Below are positions 6,043 through 6,480 of a stretch of 6,480 nucleotides of DNA, one piece after another. This DNA comes from Rubripirellula sp. (GTDB taxonomy: Bacteria; Planctomycetota; Planctomycetia; Pirellulales; Pirellulaceae): positions 1 through 6,480 of the forward strand of contig JARFQX010000055.1 in NCBI GenBank assembly GCA_029287555.1, read 5' to 3'. The notes beneath the pieces are model-generated. The model was given only the letters and a program-made list of their open reading frames with translations. It did no database searches and had not been told where the DNA came from. A program made the translations under genes and the position numbers. Each line of letters begins with the position of its first letter. The stretch's first letter is position 1.

Positions 6043-6480
6043 TCAGGGACCCGGTAGCCAACGTTTGGCGATCTTCGCAACCATTGTGTAGTTCGGGTCA
6101 ACCATGTTGCCCAGTCGCATCTGGCCCGCCAGACCCAGCAGCTCATAAGCTTCAAGCTGATCGAGTGGATAATCCTCCACCAGCCAGGTGATTAACTCCT
6201 TCCACGCAATTCGGGCGGCATCTTCCAGAGGACGAGCGCTGCCGGTCGCCATCAGAAACTCGTTCGATTCGATGCGCGGCCAACCGATCGAACGTCCCTT
6301 CATCAATTCAAAACGCAGCGTCACGCGGGCGGACATCTCCGCAGCCACTCCCGTCAATTCTCCATCGCCCTGACGAGCGTGTGCGTCACCCAGAAAGAAC
6401 AGGGCGCCTTCGTTAAACACCGGCAGCCATACCGAATTGCCCGGCGCGGTTTCGACACACTCCATGGTTCCGCCCCATCG
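6043..6480 (-). CDS. Acetamidase/formamidase (FmdA/AmdA) family amidase, C-terminal part
   Basis: The last 145 residues of an amidase of the FmdA/AmdA family (COG2421), enzymes that hydrolyse short amides such as formamide or acetamide to ammonia and the acid. The frame stays open to the window edge, so the true start is outside; the internal Met at 6465 is not the start. Diagnostic segments, numbered from the edge: GGTME (3-7), SVWLPVFNEGALF (16-28), the family hallmark GDAHARQGDGE (31-41), then WPRIES, a GSARPLEDAARIAWKELI helix region, and a C-terminal AYELLGLAGQMRLGNMVDP segment. From memory, the first motif is more often GGNMD-like in the family; the T and E seen here may mark a subgroup. 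It is immediately ahead of asnO on the same strand, so probably in the same operon. The actual substrate is unknown; a role in NAGGN turnover is possible only by context. Confidence 0.88.
   Translation of the reverse strand, partial: RWGGTMECVETAPGNSVWLPVFNEGALFFLGDAHARQGDGELTGVAAEMSARVTLRFELMKGRSIGWPRIESNEFLMATGSARPLEDAARIAWKELITWLVEDYPLDQLEAYELLGLAGQMRLGNMVDPNYTMVAKIAKRWLPGP

Noticed and set aside
4303..6057. 584-codon ORF on the plus strand, antisense to asnO
   Set aside because: It is a mirror of a well-supported gene with intact catalytic motifs; its product has no recognisable domain. Long antisense ORFs are common opposite GC-rich coding sequence.
1..6480. CRISPR array, tRNA, rRNA, transposase or prophage genes
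   Set aside because: No regularly spaced direct repeats, no tRNA-like cloverleaf with conserved T-loop, and no integrase or transposase motif were seen on either strand.

Overview
This window is moderately GC-rich, gene-dense bacterial DNA with every convincing gene on the minus strand. A secreted formylglycine-type sulfatase, palindromic intergenic repeats and an osmolyte cassette together suggest a planctomycete of the Rhodopirellula/Pirellulaceae kind. That assignment is inference from gene content; there is no rRNA or other marker here.

Read right to left (the direction of transcription), the window holds five parts. (1) The C-terminal part of an acetamidase/formamidase (FmdA/AmdA) family amidase runs off the right edge. 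(2) An asparagine-synthetase-like amidotransferase (asnO type) starts 42 bp after it; the gap holds a perfect 16-bp palindrome and a clear ribosome binding site. (3) After 62 bp comes a two-domain GNAT + ATP-grasp protein (ngg type). (4) After a 417-bp gap without a convincing gene comes an M42-family metallopeptidase. (5) A small, possibly real 61-codon ORF overlaps the peptidase stop codon by ATGA. A nested, imperfect inverted-repeat element (about 394-653) follows, and then the N-terminal third or less of a secreted sulfatase that runs off the left edge.

Genes 2 to 4 form the known trio for N-acetylglutaminylglutamine amide (NAGGN), a dipeptide compatible solute. Ngg would acetylate glutamine and join it to a second glutamine, AsnO would amidate the C-terminal carboxylate, and the M42 hydrolase travels with them in an unclear role. 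The core system is therefore described, not new. What is less ordinary is the FmdA-type amidase placed directly ahead of asnO, which suggests (by context only) turnover of the solute or of related amides. The structured repeat and the small coupled ORF downstream of the peptidase are also worth a look. I see no tRNA, rRNA, CRISPR array, transposase or convincing intrinsic terminator.
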